Below are positions 44,515 to 54,836 of a stretch of DNA of 64,000 bases, one piece after another. Each line of letters starts with the position of its first letter. Within the stretch, counting starts at the first letter, position 1. The DNA lies in contig NZ_JBBJCN010000001.1 in assembly GCF_037622515.1 (NCBI RefSeq), forward strand, positions 682,001 to 746,000, read 5' to 3'. The notes below the pieces were generated by a model. That model made no database searches and was not told the DNA's origin. It saw only the letters and a list, made by a program, of their open reading frames with translations. Source of the DNA: Paradesertivirga superstes. Its GTDB lineage: Bacteria > Bacteroidota > Bacteroidia > Sphingobacteriales > Sphingobacteriaceae. The position numbers and the translations under genes are program-made.

Positions 44515-45219
44515 TCAATTAACTTTAAAGTTATAAACTTCAGAACTTGATGTATTTCCTTTGCTGTCTTTTGTCAGCACCTTCCAATAATAAGTGCTTC
44601 CCGATGACACAGCCACATCGCTGATAGCATTCGTTGTGCTATTCTCTTTTATCCTGGTCATGGTTGCTGCACTATTTCCCAGATAAACATCATATCCTGT
44701 TATGTCACTGTTCCCGTCAGCATCCTCTCCTACCCATGAAAGTGATATCTTGCCATTTACGGCGTTTATCGAAGCTCCCATCGCCGGAATCAGCTGATCG
44801 GCCGGGTAAGGCGCATACGAACTTCCTGCCTGGCCTGCATTGTAAAACTTCCACGTGGTACTTTGAGCGGTAGTGCTGACCTTACCAGATTTGGATATTA
44901 CATACCAGGAGTACGGAGTAGCTCTCTGCAGATTCACCGACAACTGGGTTACGGTGGCTGCATGTGTGCTGATTGCGCTTGTGAGCAGGTTTTTAATTTT
45001 CACGTCATAGCTCTCTGCATTCGCTGCAGCATTCCAGCTAAGCTGAACTGTGCTCTCTGATGCCGAAATCACCTGCCCCTCATTACATGGAGCATTGTTC
45101 GCCGGGGCAACTAAAACTGCCTGAGATGGAGACACGTTCAAAGTCTCACCCGGCCCCGTCTTACTTTTTTTGCAGGAAACAATAGATATAATGATTATTG
45201 CAATTAGTACTCGCTTCAT
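44515..45219 (-). CDS. double-Fn3 lipoprotein, partner of giant T9SS protein (copy 1)
   Basis: 234 aa. Lipoprotein signal with Cys at about residue 16 (IVSCKK), then two fibronectin-III-like domains (about 40-130 and 140-232), each ending in Y-Y-W or Y-S-W strands (TPYSWYVISKS, STYYWKVLTKDSKGN). Its ATG overlaps the stop of the preceding giant gene by 4 nt. The protein at 54,833-55,528 is a full-length paralogue in the same arrangement, so the lipoprotein is likely a dedicated surface partner (anchor or secretion helper) of the giant protein. Function inferred only. Confidence 0.75.
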   Translation of the reverse strand: MKRVLIAIIIISIVSCKKSKTGPGETLNVSPSQAVLVAPANNAPCNEGQVISASESTVQLSWNAAANAESYDVKIKNLLTSAISTHAATVTQLSVNLQRATPYSWYVISKSGKVSTTAQSTTWKFYNAGQAGSSYAPYPADQLIPAMGASINAVNGKISLSWVGEDADGNSDITGYDVYLGNSAATMTRIKENSTTNAISDVAVSSGSTYYWKVLTKDSKGNTSSSEVYNFKVN

Positions 45220-48200
45220 TTTTTAATAATTTGTGATGAACTTTCAGACTGCGCTGTTTTTATTTTAAGGATATAAGTTCCAGGCGCTAAGGACGAAAGA
45301 TTAAGTTCGATATCCCCCGAACCTAAAACATGTTCTTTTGAATATACTTCTGAACCCGTGAGAGAAAAGATCGAAAGTTTTGCTGTTTTTGATAAATCAT
45401 CTCCGAAATTGATAAATAAAGTTCCGTTAAACGGATTCGGATAAATCAGCTTCTTTGAGTCTAAAATCAAACTTTTGGTAAATATCCCCTGGCACTCTTT
45501 ATCCGTACGGACAACAAGGTCGTTCTTGCCTTCTGCCAGATTCAAGGTAAAAGTATTCGAACCGGTTTTATAGATTTGTCCGTTCAGCTCAACTTCATAG
45601 GAGTTGCCTCCGGATAAACTTAAATAAACGGTTCTATCAGCGGGGTTAACTGATGAATAAACGGATAATGTGGCTGGCTCGGTGATGCGGACCTGGGGAG
45701 CACAAAACTTGTAGACAGCCTGGCCATCTACCGTAATACACACCTCGTAATTTCCTGCCGTTAAATTTGCAATCTCCAGAGGGGCTGCAGAAGTCAATAA
45801 GTACTCGGTACCGCTCCCGTTTAACTTCACTTTATAATTAAAGGCCGCAGTAGCTTCAATTTTGATCTTACCGTTGTTACTGCTCGAGCATGTTTCATCT
45901 GTGGCTGATATTTTGAAGTTTTTCGCCGGAAGACTGAATATCGAAGGAGCTGGCACAACTATCAATATTTGCTCAACAAGAGGTGCAGCACTATACATAG
46001 CATCGCCTCCCTGTGAAGCGGTAATGGTGGTTGTTCCTGTTCCAACAATATGTACAACGCCATTTGTAAGAGTTGCTACCGCTGTGTTCGAACTGCTGTA
46101 GCTTGGTGCTAACCCGGAAGTTGAAGTTGCGGATAAAGTAAAATCTGCATCGCCCACTGTCTTTTGAGGAAGATCCGAAAAAATGATGGTTTGCGACTTT
46201 TTATTTACCGTTAAAACTTGAGTAAGCGGAGTTGCTGCAAGATAGGTGGCATCGCCTCCCTGCGAAGCGGTAATAGTGGTTGATCCCGCAGAAAGTATAT
46301 GAACATGTCCGTTTACGATTGTAGCGACAATGGGGTCTGAACTGGTATACGTTACCGGTAGTCCGGAACCGGCAGTGGCGCCCGGGTTAAAATCAGTATC
46401 TCCGACAAACTTAGCGCCAATAACAGGAAAACTTATAGTTTGTTGCACGATAGCTTTTATAGCAATATTAGGAGCAGGTGGAGCAGCCATATCGTAACCA
46501 ATATAAAAGCTCGGATACGGCGGCTGGTTGTATCCGGAATTTTGCCAGGCAACTGCTGTACGGTATTGGGGATCGTGCATCAACGTATGAATTCGGTGCT
46601 CTGTTAAAATATTCGTTGTAAAAAGAATCAAAGCCGTATTATCCGAACGACGCAGAATCATTTCCTCCCGCCAGTCACCCATCAGGTCGGCGGTGAGGCA
46701 AGGGGTCTTTTTAGTATCATTGTTACTACTTACGGGTGCGTCATTATAGATTGTGAGGAGCCGACCCATAGAATTAGTCAAATAGTTCCATTTATCCATC
46801 ACATTTCCTTCCAGCAGTTCACGCGCGAGATCCCCATCCCACCAAATGCCAAAATTGTACGAAGGTTTATTAGTGCTTATCTCATTACCTTTTACATCAT
46901 AAAGATTACCTGAAGAACCCCACATTTCATAGCCTCTACGACTCGGATCAATATCAGCAGCTAATGAACGGCCAACATCACCTGTAGTGGGCACCCCCCA
47001 GATAGTTTGTCCGGTTTTGGCATCATACTGCCTCAAACCCAAAGACGCGTATTGACCAGGTGACTCAAGGTTGATCCAGATTTCCTGGCCCGGACGATCC
47101 GGATCCATATCAGTCATGTGCAAGGCATCGCCATGCCCCAGACCGTAAGTCCAAAGGCGTTTGCCATCGTCATTGATGGCGCTGGAGCCGTTTATCACTT
47201 CATCCTTTCCGTCGCCGTCCACATCCCCAATGGTCATCTGGTGGTTACCCTGGCCCGAATACGCTTCGTTAGCAGGATTGTTCGGATCTTTACTATCAAA
47301 GATCCAACGAAGCGTAAGCTGTCCGTTGCGCCAGTCATAGGCCGCACGTACCAGTTTATCATAATATCCGCGACCTATAATCAGGCTCGGACGGGCACCA
47401 TCCAGGTAAGCTATAGCTGACACAAACCGGTCTTGACGGTTACCATAATTATCGCCCCAATCAGTTACCTGGCCGCGTGCAGGCTGGTAGGTGGTAGTTG
47501 CCATAGCAACACCGGTAAGTCCGTTAAAAACGGTCAGAAATTCCGGCCCCTGCTGCACCCATCCATTTGAATTACGGTAATCGACGGTTGCATTACCAAT
47601 TACAACTCCCGTTCCATCTACCGTACCGTCAGCTGTTTTACAAACCATTTCAGCTTTTCCATCGCCGTCAAGATCATATACCATAAACTGGGTAAAGTGA
47701 GGACCGGCATTAATATTTTTTCCCAAGTTAATTCGCCATAATCGGGTACCATCAAGTTTATAGCAGTCGATGATTTGATCCCCTGAATATCCACCTGAGT
47801 TGTGATTCAATTTGGTCGGATCCCATTTGACAAAGATTTCATACTCACCGTCGCCATCCACATCTCCCACTGAGCAATCATTGGCTGAATAAGTGTAAGC
47901 CACGCCGTCGAACGTGGTACCACCGGCAGGAATTTGCATGGGTATGGATAATTGATTTTTTGACCAAACGGAAACAGGTGCCGAAGGAGCACCTTCTACT
48001 CCATTGATAACTGGCTTCACTATATAAACACCGTTGGTCGGGACATTATCTAAATAGTTGGTGGAGGTAGTAATCGGTGAGGCATTAAGCTTTATATCAT
48101 CCCGGTAAAGGTTGAAGGCTATATTGGAAGGGTCGGTTCCCAGCATCCGCCAGCTCACAAAAACCTGGCTGGTTGTTTTCCGTACAGCAACTAACCCACG

Positions 48201-49841
48201 AGTCAAATATTCCATTTGCCTGGCAGTAGTAACAACCGCATCTGGTACAGCCAGAGTATTTAATCTTAGTGTGTTGCCATAAGTAGTATTTCCGTTGTTT
48301 ATGGCATAGCCTCTTACATAATATAAGGTAGATGGAGCGAGACCGGTTATGCTTACATTAAATGATCCGGTACCACCAGAAAGATCTGCTATTTTGGAAT
48401 TGGCTGTTGTTGGATTAGCACTGGTGCCGTAAACAACTCCCCTTTCTGTAATAGGTGAACCACCGTCAGAGGTAATATCGACTGCTGTTACTGCCGAGCT
48501 AGTCGTGATAGCGGATAAAGCTTTAGTTGTAAGGATTGCAGGTGCGGCCGGCGGAGTGTAAATCCGGACAATAGGGGTACTTATAGCAATTGAATTAGAC
48601 TTGGTATAAACGATGTATGGATTTTCAGTTCCAGCAGCAATGGTGAGGGCGCTTGTTGGCTCATCGATCCCTCTCGTTACTGCCGGATCTCTGAGTTCGG
48701 TCCACGTTGAGGAGCCGGCGGCTTGCATAAAAACTCGAGCTACGTTACTAAAGGCTGTCGAGATCGCATCCACAAAAGAACAATACAAATTACCGGAGAC
48801 ATCTCTGATAAGGTTAAGATGGGGGGCATCGCGGCTAGAAAGAGCAGTAGCCGAACTCCAGGTATTATCAGCTTTGTTATACACAATAATAGTTGCCTTA
48901 TTACTGTTACCCGTGTTAAAATAAGCAATCGTCGGATTACCAGATGAATTAAAGGCCATAGTAGTATGGCGAATACTAGTCACAGTTGAAGGTACTGGTT
49001 CCCAGGTTCCTCTATTAAATTTGTATAAAGCCAAATTTCCTGTAGAGGAGGTGGCGGAAGATAAACTGGAAAAGGCAAGCCATTGTACATCCGCTTCATC
49101 AATAACAAGACTGGGAGCGACAATTTTTGCAGCAGCATCCACAGATCCTGTTCCTACCGTCACCCAGGAAGTCCCATTGAACTTCTTCACATAGGGAGTA
49201 AGTTCTGCACCTTCACCGAAAGCGATATAAGGATTATTATCGGAATCAAAAGCCAGCGAACTTCTTTGCGTGGAGCTATATTGTGAAACAGTACTGGTTA
49301 CCGAGCCGGTAGAGACATACAATTGATTAGGGTCGCTATTTAGAGGTTCCCAAATTTGAGTAGCAGCATTGTAAATCTTAACAGCAAGTTTATTTCCGTT
49401 TGCAGCATCTACATATGTCACATAAAGATTATTCGTTTTGTCAAGATAAATCCGTGTGTAAGTAAGATTTGCACCTATGTTATCACCTAACTGCTCCCAG
49501 GCACCTGTGCTGGTGTTCCGCTTTTTTACCTTTACAACAGGACCAGTGTCTCTGTAAACCGCAAAAGGAATATTATCCAAAACTGCGATGGATGTATAAC
49601 TGGAAGCATCGGAAGAGATTTGACTTTCATTCCCAAGAATTGTCCACTGCTGTGCAAATGAATTTACACTAGAAAGGCTTAATATTGTAAAAGCAGCAAT
49701 TCGTAAAGTCAGCTTTCGTAAAGCGGAATCCGATAAACTTAGTAAAGCAGTAAGTCTTATAGCTTTTTGCCATTTTTGACTTAATTTGATCGGCAAATAA
49801 CAACTAAGCAGTAAAATAACTTCTCGTAAAAATTTCTTCAT
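45216..49841 (-). CDS. giant T9SS protein with PL11 rhamnogalacturonan lyase domain
   Basis: 1541 aa from the ATG at 49,841 (the frame is open to 49,880). Long N-terminal leader ending SFAQQW; a propeller-like region at about 64-430; an Fn3-like domain at about 432-535; a PL11 lyase domain at about 538-1124 (EYLTRGLVAVRKT, DLDGDGKAEM, GNHQMTIGDVDGDG, HDPQYRTAVAWQNSGYNQPPYPSFY); two bacterial Ig-like repeats with TITASQGGD motifs; then a conserved C-terminal module from about 1295 ending in a T9SS sorting domain (KLIYPNPFNG near 1462). It should cut rhamnogalacturonan I outside the cell. The PL11 domain is a paralogue of the one at 36,978. Confidence 0.9.
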   Translation of the reverse strand: MKKFLREVILLLSCYLPIKLSQKWQKAIRLTALLSLSDSALRKLTLRIAAFTILSLSSVNSFAQQWTILGNESQISSDASSYTSIAVLDNIPFAVYRDTGPVVKVKKRNTSTGAWEQLGDNIGANLTYTRIYLDKTNNLYVTYVDAANGNKLAVKIYNAATQIWEPLNSDPNQLYVSTGSVTSTVSQYSSTQRSSLAFDSDNNPYIAFGEGAELTPYVKKFNGTSWVTVGTGSVDAAAKIVAPSLVIDEADVQWLAFSSLSSATSSTGNLALYKFNRGTWEPVPSTVTSIRHTTMAFNSSGNPTIAYFNTGNSNKATIIVYNKADNTWSSATALSSRDAPHLNLIRDVSGNLYCSFVDAISTAFSNVARVFMQAAGSSTWTELRDPAVTRGIDEPTSALTIAAGTENPYIVYTKSNSIAISTPIVRIYTPPAAPAILTTKALSAITTSSAVTAVDITSDGGSPITERGVVYGTSANPTTANSKIADLSGGTGSFNVSITGLAPSTLYYVRGYAINNGNTTYGNTLRLNTLAVPDAVVTTARQMEYLTRGLVAVRKTTSQVFVSWRMLGTDPSNIAFNLYRDDIKLNASPITTSTNYLDNVPTNGVYIVKPVINGVEGAPSAPVSVWSKNQLSIPMQIPAGGTTFDGVAYTYSANDCSVGDVDGDGEYEIFVKWDPTKLNHNSGGYSGDQIIDCYKLDGTRLWRINLGKNINAGPHFTQFMVYDLDGDGKAEMVCKTADGTVDGTGVVIGNATVDYRNSNGWVQQGPEFLTVFNGLTGVAMATTTYQPARGQVTDWGDNYGNRQDRFVSAIAYLDGARPSLIIGRGYYDKLVRAAYDWRNGQLTLRWIFDSKDPNNPANEAYSGQGNHQMTIGDVDGDGKDEVINGSSAINDDGKRLWTYGLGHGDALHMTDMDPDRPGQEIWINLESPGQYASLGLRQYDAKTGQTIWGVPTTGDVGRSLAADIDPSRRGYEMWGSSGNLYDVKGNEISTNKPSYNFGIWWDGDLARELLEGNVMDKWNYLTNSMGRLLTIYNDAPVSSNNDTKKTPCLTADLMGDWREEMILRRSDNTALILFTTNILTEHRIHTLMHDPQYRTAVAWQNSGYNQPPYPSFYIGYDMAAPPAPNIAIKAIVQQTISFPVIGAKFVGDTDFNPGATAGSGLPVTYTSSDPIVATIVNGHVHILSAGSTTITASQGGDATYLAATPLTQVLTVNKKSQTIIFSDLPQKTVGDADFTLSATSTSGLAPSYSSSNTAVATLTNGVVHIVGTGTTTITASQGGDAMYSAAPLVEQILIVVPAPSIFSLPAKNFKISATDETCSSSNNGKIKIEATAAFNYKVKLNGSGTEYLLTSAAPLEIANLTAGNYEVCITVDGQAVYKFCAPQVRITEPATLSVYSSVNPADRTVYLSLSGGNSYEVELNGQIYKTGSNTFTLNLAEGKNDLVVRTDKECQGIFTKSLILDSKKLIYPNPFNGTLFINFGDDLSKTAKLSIFSLTGSEVYSKEHVLGSGDIELNLSSLAPGTYILKIKTAQSESSSQIIKK

Positions 49842-50627
49842 ATTTTGTTTATTAATCGGTTCATCCCCTCTGGTCTTCATTCCTAACTAATTGCATTAAG
49901 CCAGGCTGTGTCATTAGCTTTTGAAAGCGGGGGTTCAAAAAGGCAAAGTGAAGATTTACCATGAAAATTAAAAAAGCCGGTCTTTCCACGGACCGGCACC
50001 AAACAACTACCAAATATCTTATGCTAAATAATCCTCAATTAGGTTCACCGTTAGACCGTTTACACAATGAGAATAAAATTAAAATAAGTCTCAAATTCGG
50101 ACCCGCTAAAATCGTTCGTTTTATCGCGTATAATTGGTCACATTTTTAAAAAAACTGTGATAAATCACGCTGATGCATCTAGATGGAGCAGAGGCTGCCA
50201 GCAATCATTTAAAATTGTGCCACGTCGAACAAGGCTCCAGCTCTAAACCAAAGACAGGATTATCCATAAATCCGAATGCTTTTGCTTGCAATTTGGTGGA
50301 TCCACGTATGAGTTCTTCTTTGCGGAACACCCCTGCCACTGAATCAACTACCCATAATTAATCTACCATTCATCTATATCAGATAAGATAATCGCTCTAA
50401 CTGTCGTACAATTATGCCGCTTATTCCGTACGCTATTACAAAGCCTTTCCACATTGGCGCTGTAACTTTACTTCCCTTATAAACCCTTAAAAAAGGAGAT
50501 GTTGGGCTTCGTCTGGCTTATAATCACTAAGCCGAACTTATTCATTAGCTATTATTATCCTCTTGCTTACTTAACCTATTTTATATAATGATTTGCTCCA
50601 TTTTTTTTACTAACTAATTTAATTTGT
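49842..50627. other. divergent intergenic region between the two giant T9SS genes
   Basis: About 790 bp with both promoters expected. It contains a minus-strand terminator-like hairpin (49,966-49,997) and a 50-codon minus-strand open stretch without start (50,205-50,357, ending NPVFGLELEPCSTWHNFK) that may be a gene remnant. No complete gene is supported. Confidence 0.5.
49966..49997 (-). terminator. minus-strand intrinsic terminator upstream of the giant gene
   Basis: GCCGGTC and GACCGGC (49,976-49,982 and 49,991-49,997) form a 7-bp GC-rich stem with an 8-nt loop; on the minus strand it is followed by TTTTT and TAATTTT. It lies 125 bp upstream of the minus-strand giant gene start, so it either ends a transcript from the gene remnant to its right or attenuates the giant gene's leader. 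Confidence 0.6.
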
Positions 50628-53600
50628 ATGAAAAAACTTTTACAAAACAACAAGCGGTGTATCGCCTTTTCCGTCTTTCGAGCAGCATTTTTGTGCATGG
50701 CAATACTACTAAGTAGTAATATTAAATCCAATGCTCAGTCTTGGGCTTCCCTCGGACTTGAAAATGACGTATCCTTGGGCACTAAGCACTCAAGTTGGTC
50801 ATCAGTTACAACCATAGAGACGCCCTCTGGCACCGTTCCATATGTGGTTTTTGCCGAAAATGGTTCAACCGGATCAACAATTACTGCAGCCGGTCCGGTA
50901 AGAGTAAGACGATATGTAAATAATGCATGGGAGGATGTTGGAACCAGTGGTCTATCAGCCTTGGGATTTCATACCAATATTTTTTCAGATAATAATGGAA
51001 AAGTGTATGTTATCTACGCTGATATGACCGCATCGGGAAAAATGGCTGTAAAAACCTATGATGTAATTAACAATACGTGGATCGCATTAGGAGGGCTAGA
51101 GCATATCTCTACGGGTTCTGTTGTGTGGTCCGGTCATGCCAATTTCGACAGGCCGAATCCATATTGGATGGCTTTTGATAAAAACAATAATCCCTACGTG
51201 GTGCACACGGAGCAGTCGGAAACTAATAAACCATACGTTAAGCGGTTTATTAATAATTCCTGGGAAACTTTGGGTGGAACTTCCGTTTCCGCAGAGAGGG
51301 CAGCGGGCCTAAGTTTGGCAATTGACCAAACAACCGATAATGTTTATGTTGGGTATGTAAATATTCTTGGCACTGGTACTACAAATAGCAACGGAAGCCT
51401 TACACTTGGTATTTATAATGGCAGTGCTTGGACAACAAAAGCTCCTTCTACTGTATTAACTGCCCGCCATTCGACTATGGAATTGGATGGGAATAATAAC
51501 CCTGTTTTTGCATTTACAAATACCGGAGGTAGTAATAGGGCAAATATTATTAGATATGATAGAACCGCAGAAACTTGGGGTACTCCATTTACTTTGTCGA
51601 CAACTACACAAGGAGTTGGAACAATGAAAATGGCAAGAAGTCAAAGAGGGGATATTTATATCGGCTTTATGGATAACATTACCCCTAAAGTATTTAAGTT
51701 GATGTCTGGTGCCACTACATGGGAGCAACTATGGGATGGTGCAACAGCAATTGATACCAATGGGGACCGTGTAGGCCTTGCAGTAGGTAAAAACAACAAA
51801 GTGTACTTTTCGTATGTTAGAGCAAACGCTAGTAATTTTGGTACAGTGAGAGTTAAGGAATTTACGGGCCCTGTAACTTTATCTTACACTGGCAATACAG
51901 CGTTTTGTCCGGGCGCATTGCTGCTTACATCTTCGGCAGCTAGCAACAACCAATGGTTTCTCAACAGCGTTGCGATTGATGGAGCTACGGGGACAACATA
52001 TACACCAATCGCTTCAGGTTCATATGCTGTTAAAGTTGTTACTGATCCAGCTGCCACTCCTCTTACGTATAGTATTTCATCAAACTCTGTTACTGTAACA
52101 GCTAATCCTGCCCCAACGGCAAGTGTAACTGCTAATGGTGCCTTAAGTCCGGGAGTTGTACTAAGCGCTCCAGCCGGTTACACCTACCAATGGAGCAAAG
52201 ACGGAGCAGATATTTCCGGAGCCATCAGTGCAGATTATACCACTACATCATCGGGATCTTACCGTGTGAATGTTACATTAAATGGCTGTTCAACCCTCTC
52301 AGATGCGCAGGTAGTACTATCGGCTCCAACGATCACTGCGGGCGGAGCTTCGACCTTTTGTCTGGGCGGTAGCGTGGTATTAACTTCCTCAATTTCTGGC
52401 AATAATCAATGGAAAAAAGATGGGGTAGATATTAGCGGAGCAATTAATGACACCTATACAGCAACAGGATCGGGGGTATTTACAGTTGCTACTTCTGGAG
52501 TTAATTCTTCCAATTCGATAACAGTTATAGTTAATCCTTATCCAACGGCTACTGTAACCGCAAATGGCACCTTGGTTACCGGAGTTACTTTAAGCGCTCC
52601 AGCTACTTCGGGTTATACTTACCAATGGAGTAAAGACGGAGCGGATATTTCCGGAGCTATCAGTGGAGATTATACCACTACATCAGCCGGTACTTATCGT
52701 GTGAATGTTACATCAAATAGCTGTTCCGTTCTTTCAGATGCGCAGGTAGTTTCCAGTTCAATACCGGCTCCGACTATTAGTGCCGGCGGGCCAACAACCT
52801 TTTGTCAGGGTGGAAGCGTAGTATTAACATCTTCAAACCTTAGTGGCAACCAATGGAAAAAAGATGGCGTCGATATTAACGCAGCTATCAATAATACTTA
52901 TACAACCACCGAATCGGGAACTTATACCGTGAGTACATCCGGCGTTAATTCGTCTAATTCGGTCCCTGTTACCGTTAACCCTGCTCCTACTGCGGCGGTA
53001 ACCGCGAGCGGTTCTTTAGTACTTGCAAGCGGCGGAAGCGTAGTGTTAACTGCGAATGCAGGTACAGGCTATACTTTCCAGTGGACAAAAGATGGAGTGG
53101 ATATCAACACAGCAACAAGTGCGAATTACACCGCTACAGCAACGGGATCTTACCGGGTTAAAGTGGCCCTTGGCTCTTGTACAACAATATCAGATGCTTC
53201 GGTTATTACAGTGACTCCGACAATCAGTCATTCAGGTTCCACAACTTTCTGCCAGGGAGGAAATTTAGTCTTAACATCTTCAGCAACAAGCGGAAACCAG
53301 TGGAATAAAGACGGCGTAGCTATTTCAAATGCAACAGGCCCAACCTACACGGTTACCTCATCAGGATCCTATACAGTAAGCAATGGCTCTACTACTTCAA
53401 CATCAGTTAATGTAGTTGTTAATCCAACGCCGACAGCAACTGTGACCGCAGGTGGTCCGTTGAACTTTATTATCGGTGGAAACGTAGTCTTAACTGCCAA
53501 TCCAGGTACAGGTTATACTTTCCAGTGGACGAAAGATGGCGCAGATATCAACACAGCAACGAACGCGAATTATACTGTCACTACAGCGGGCTCTTACCGC

Positions 53601-54836
53601 GTAAAGGTTACATTAGGTTCTTGTACAACAGTCTCAAATGCAACCGTTGTTACTGTTACCATACCAGTTCCGACAATTAGTTATACTGGCTCTACAACCT
53701 TATGCCAGGGAGAAAACTTAATATTAACTTCTTCGGCTGCCAGCGCAAATCAATGGTACAAAGACGGAGTGGCCATCTCTGGTGCGAACACTTCAACTTA
53801 CACAGTAAACTCTTTAGGTACATATACAGTAACAGCATTGGGATCTATCCCTTCCAATGGAGTGACTGTAACAGTTAATCCTCTGCCACTGGCAAATATT
53901 ACTGCAGCTGGCCCTCTGGACTTAAGAACTGGCGGAAGTGTTGTATTAGTAGCGAGTACAGGCGATAATTATACCTATAAATGGTTCAGAAACGGAACCT
54001 TGATCACGAATGCGACTACAAATAATTACACAGCTACACAGGGTGGAAATTACACTGTAGAGACAACGAAAAATAGCTGCGTGGTAATGTCATCAGCAGT
54101 TACAGTGGGCATGAATTTCTATCTTCCGCAAACTAACTTCAGGGTTGCTGTTAATGGAGAATCTTGTAAAACAAGTAACAATGGAAAAATCAAAGTTACC
54201 ACCGTGCAAGATCTAAATTATACCGCTCAACTAATAAAAGACGGTGCAGTAGTCGATTACTCATTTGATAATGATCTTGAAATTCTGAATCTAAGTGCCG
54301 GCACATATTCTTTGTGTATCTCTGTAGTTGGGGAGAGCAGTTACAGCCAGTGTTTCGATAATCTTGTCATTGTTGAACCGCAGGATTTAGCAGTTTTTGC
54401 CTCCGTGAATCAATCAGATAAAACGATTACTCTTGATTTGAAGGGTGGTAAAAACTATAACGTTAGAATAAACGGTGTTAGTAGCAAAACTACCCAAAGC
54501 AGCATTACCCTTGCTCTTTCACAAGGTGACAACAAAATTTCAGTGTCGGCAGATAATGAATGTCAGGGCGTGTTTGAGAAATTAGTAACCTTAGATGATA
54601 AAATATTAATATACCCAAATCCTTTTGATGATTTCTTAAAGCTTACTCTAAGCAGTAGAAACACATCGAAAATTTCAGTTTCAGTGAAATCTTTAGAGGG
54701 TAAGCTGGCATATGCAAAGCAATTTGACTCTGCATCCAATATCAACCTAGACCTTTCTCACCTTACAAGTGGGATTTATCTATTAAAACTATCGCTAGAC
54801 AATTCTGACTCATATTACAAAGTAATTAAAAGATGA
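50628..54836 (+). CDS. giant T9SS protein with propeller and ten Ig-like repeats
   Basis: 1402 aa. Signal peptide (ends SNAQSW), propeller-like region about 40-410 related to that of the minus-strand giant protein, then ten Ig-like repeats at about 415-1158 in five alternating A/B pairs (A: FCQGGSVVLTSS and NQWKKDGV; B: YTFQWTKDG and GSYRVKV). The conserved C-terminal module begins near 1160 (FRVAVNGESCKTSNNGKIKV) and ends in a T9SS sorting domain (ILIYPNPFDD near 1325). No enzyme domain was recognised, so adhesion or glycan binding is likely. The stop overlaps the next ATG by 4 nt. Confidence 0.85.
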   Translation: MKKLLQNNKRCIAFSVFRAAFLCMAILLSSNIKSNAQSWASLGLENDVSLGTKHSSWSSVTTIETPSGTVPYVVFAENGSTGSTITAAGPVRVRRYVNNAWEDVGTSGLSALGFHTNIFSDNNGKVYVIYADMTASGKMAVKTYDVINNTWIALGGLEHISTGSVVWSGHANFDRPNPYWMAFDKNNNPYVVHTEQSETNKPYVKRFINNSWETLGGTSVSAERAAGLSLAIDQTTDNVYVGYVNILGTGTTNSNGSLTLGIYNGSAWTTKAPSTVLTARHSTMELDGNNNPVFAFTNTGGSNRANIIRYDRTAETWGTPFTLSTTTQGVGTMKMARSQRGDIYIGFMDNITPKVFKLMSGATTWEQLWDGATAIDTNGDRVGLAVGKNNKVYFSYVRANASNFGTVRVKEFTGPVTLSYTGNTAFCPGALLLTSSAASNNQWFLNSVAIDGATGTTYTPIASGSYAVKVVTDPAATPLTYSISSNSVTVTANPAPTASVTANGALSPGVVLSAPAGYTYQWSKDGADISGAISADYTTTSSGSYRVNVTLNGCSTLSDAQVVLSAPTITAGGASTFCLGGSVVLTSSISGNNQWKKDGVDISGAINDTYTATGSGVFTVATSGVNSSNSITVIVNPYPTATVTANGTLVTGVTLSAPATSGYTYQWSKDGADISGAISGDYTTTSAGTYRVNVTSNSCSVLSDAQVVSSSIPAPTISAGGPTTFCQGGSVVLTSSNLSGNQWKKDGVDINAAINNTYTTTESGTYTVSTSGVNSSNSVPVTVNPAPTAAVTASGSLVLASGGSVVLTANAGTGYTFQWTKDGVDINTATSANYTATATGSYRVKVALGSCTTISDASVITVTPTISHSGSTTFCQGGNLVLTSSATSGNQWNKDGVAISNATGPTYTVTSSGSYTVSNGSTTSTSVNVVVNPTPTATVTAGGPLNFIIGGNVVLTANPGTGYTFQWTKDGADINTATNANYTVTTAGSYRVKVTLGSCTTVSNATVVTVTIPVPTISYTGSTTLCQGENLILTSSAASANQWYKDGVAISGANTSTYTVNSLGTYTVTALGSIPSNGVTVTVNPLPLANITAAGPLDLRTGGSVVLVASTGDNYTYKWFRNGTLITNATTNNYTATQGGNYTVETTKNSCVVMSSAVTVGMNFYLPQTNFRVAVNGESCKTSNNGKIKVTTVQDLNYTAQLIKDGAVVDYSFDNDLEILNLSAGTYSLCISVVGESSYSQCFDNLVIVEPQDLAVFASVNQSDKTITLDLKGGKNYNVRINGVSSKTTQSSITLALSQGDNKISVSADNECQGVFEKLVTLDDKILIYPNPFDDFLKLTLSSRNTSKISVSVKSLEGKLAYAKQFDSASNINLDLSHLTSGIYLLKLSLDNSDSYYKVIKR

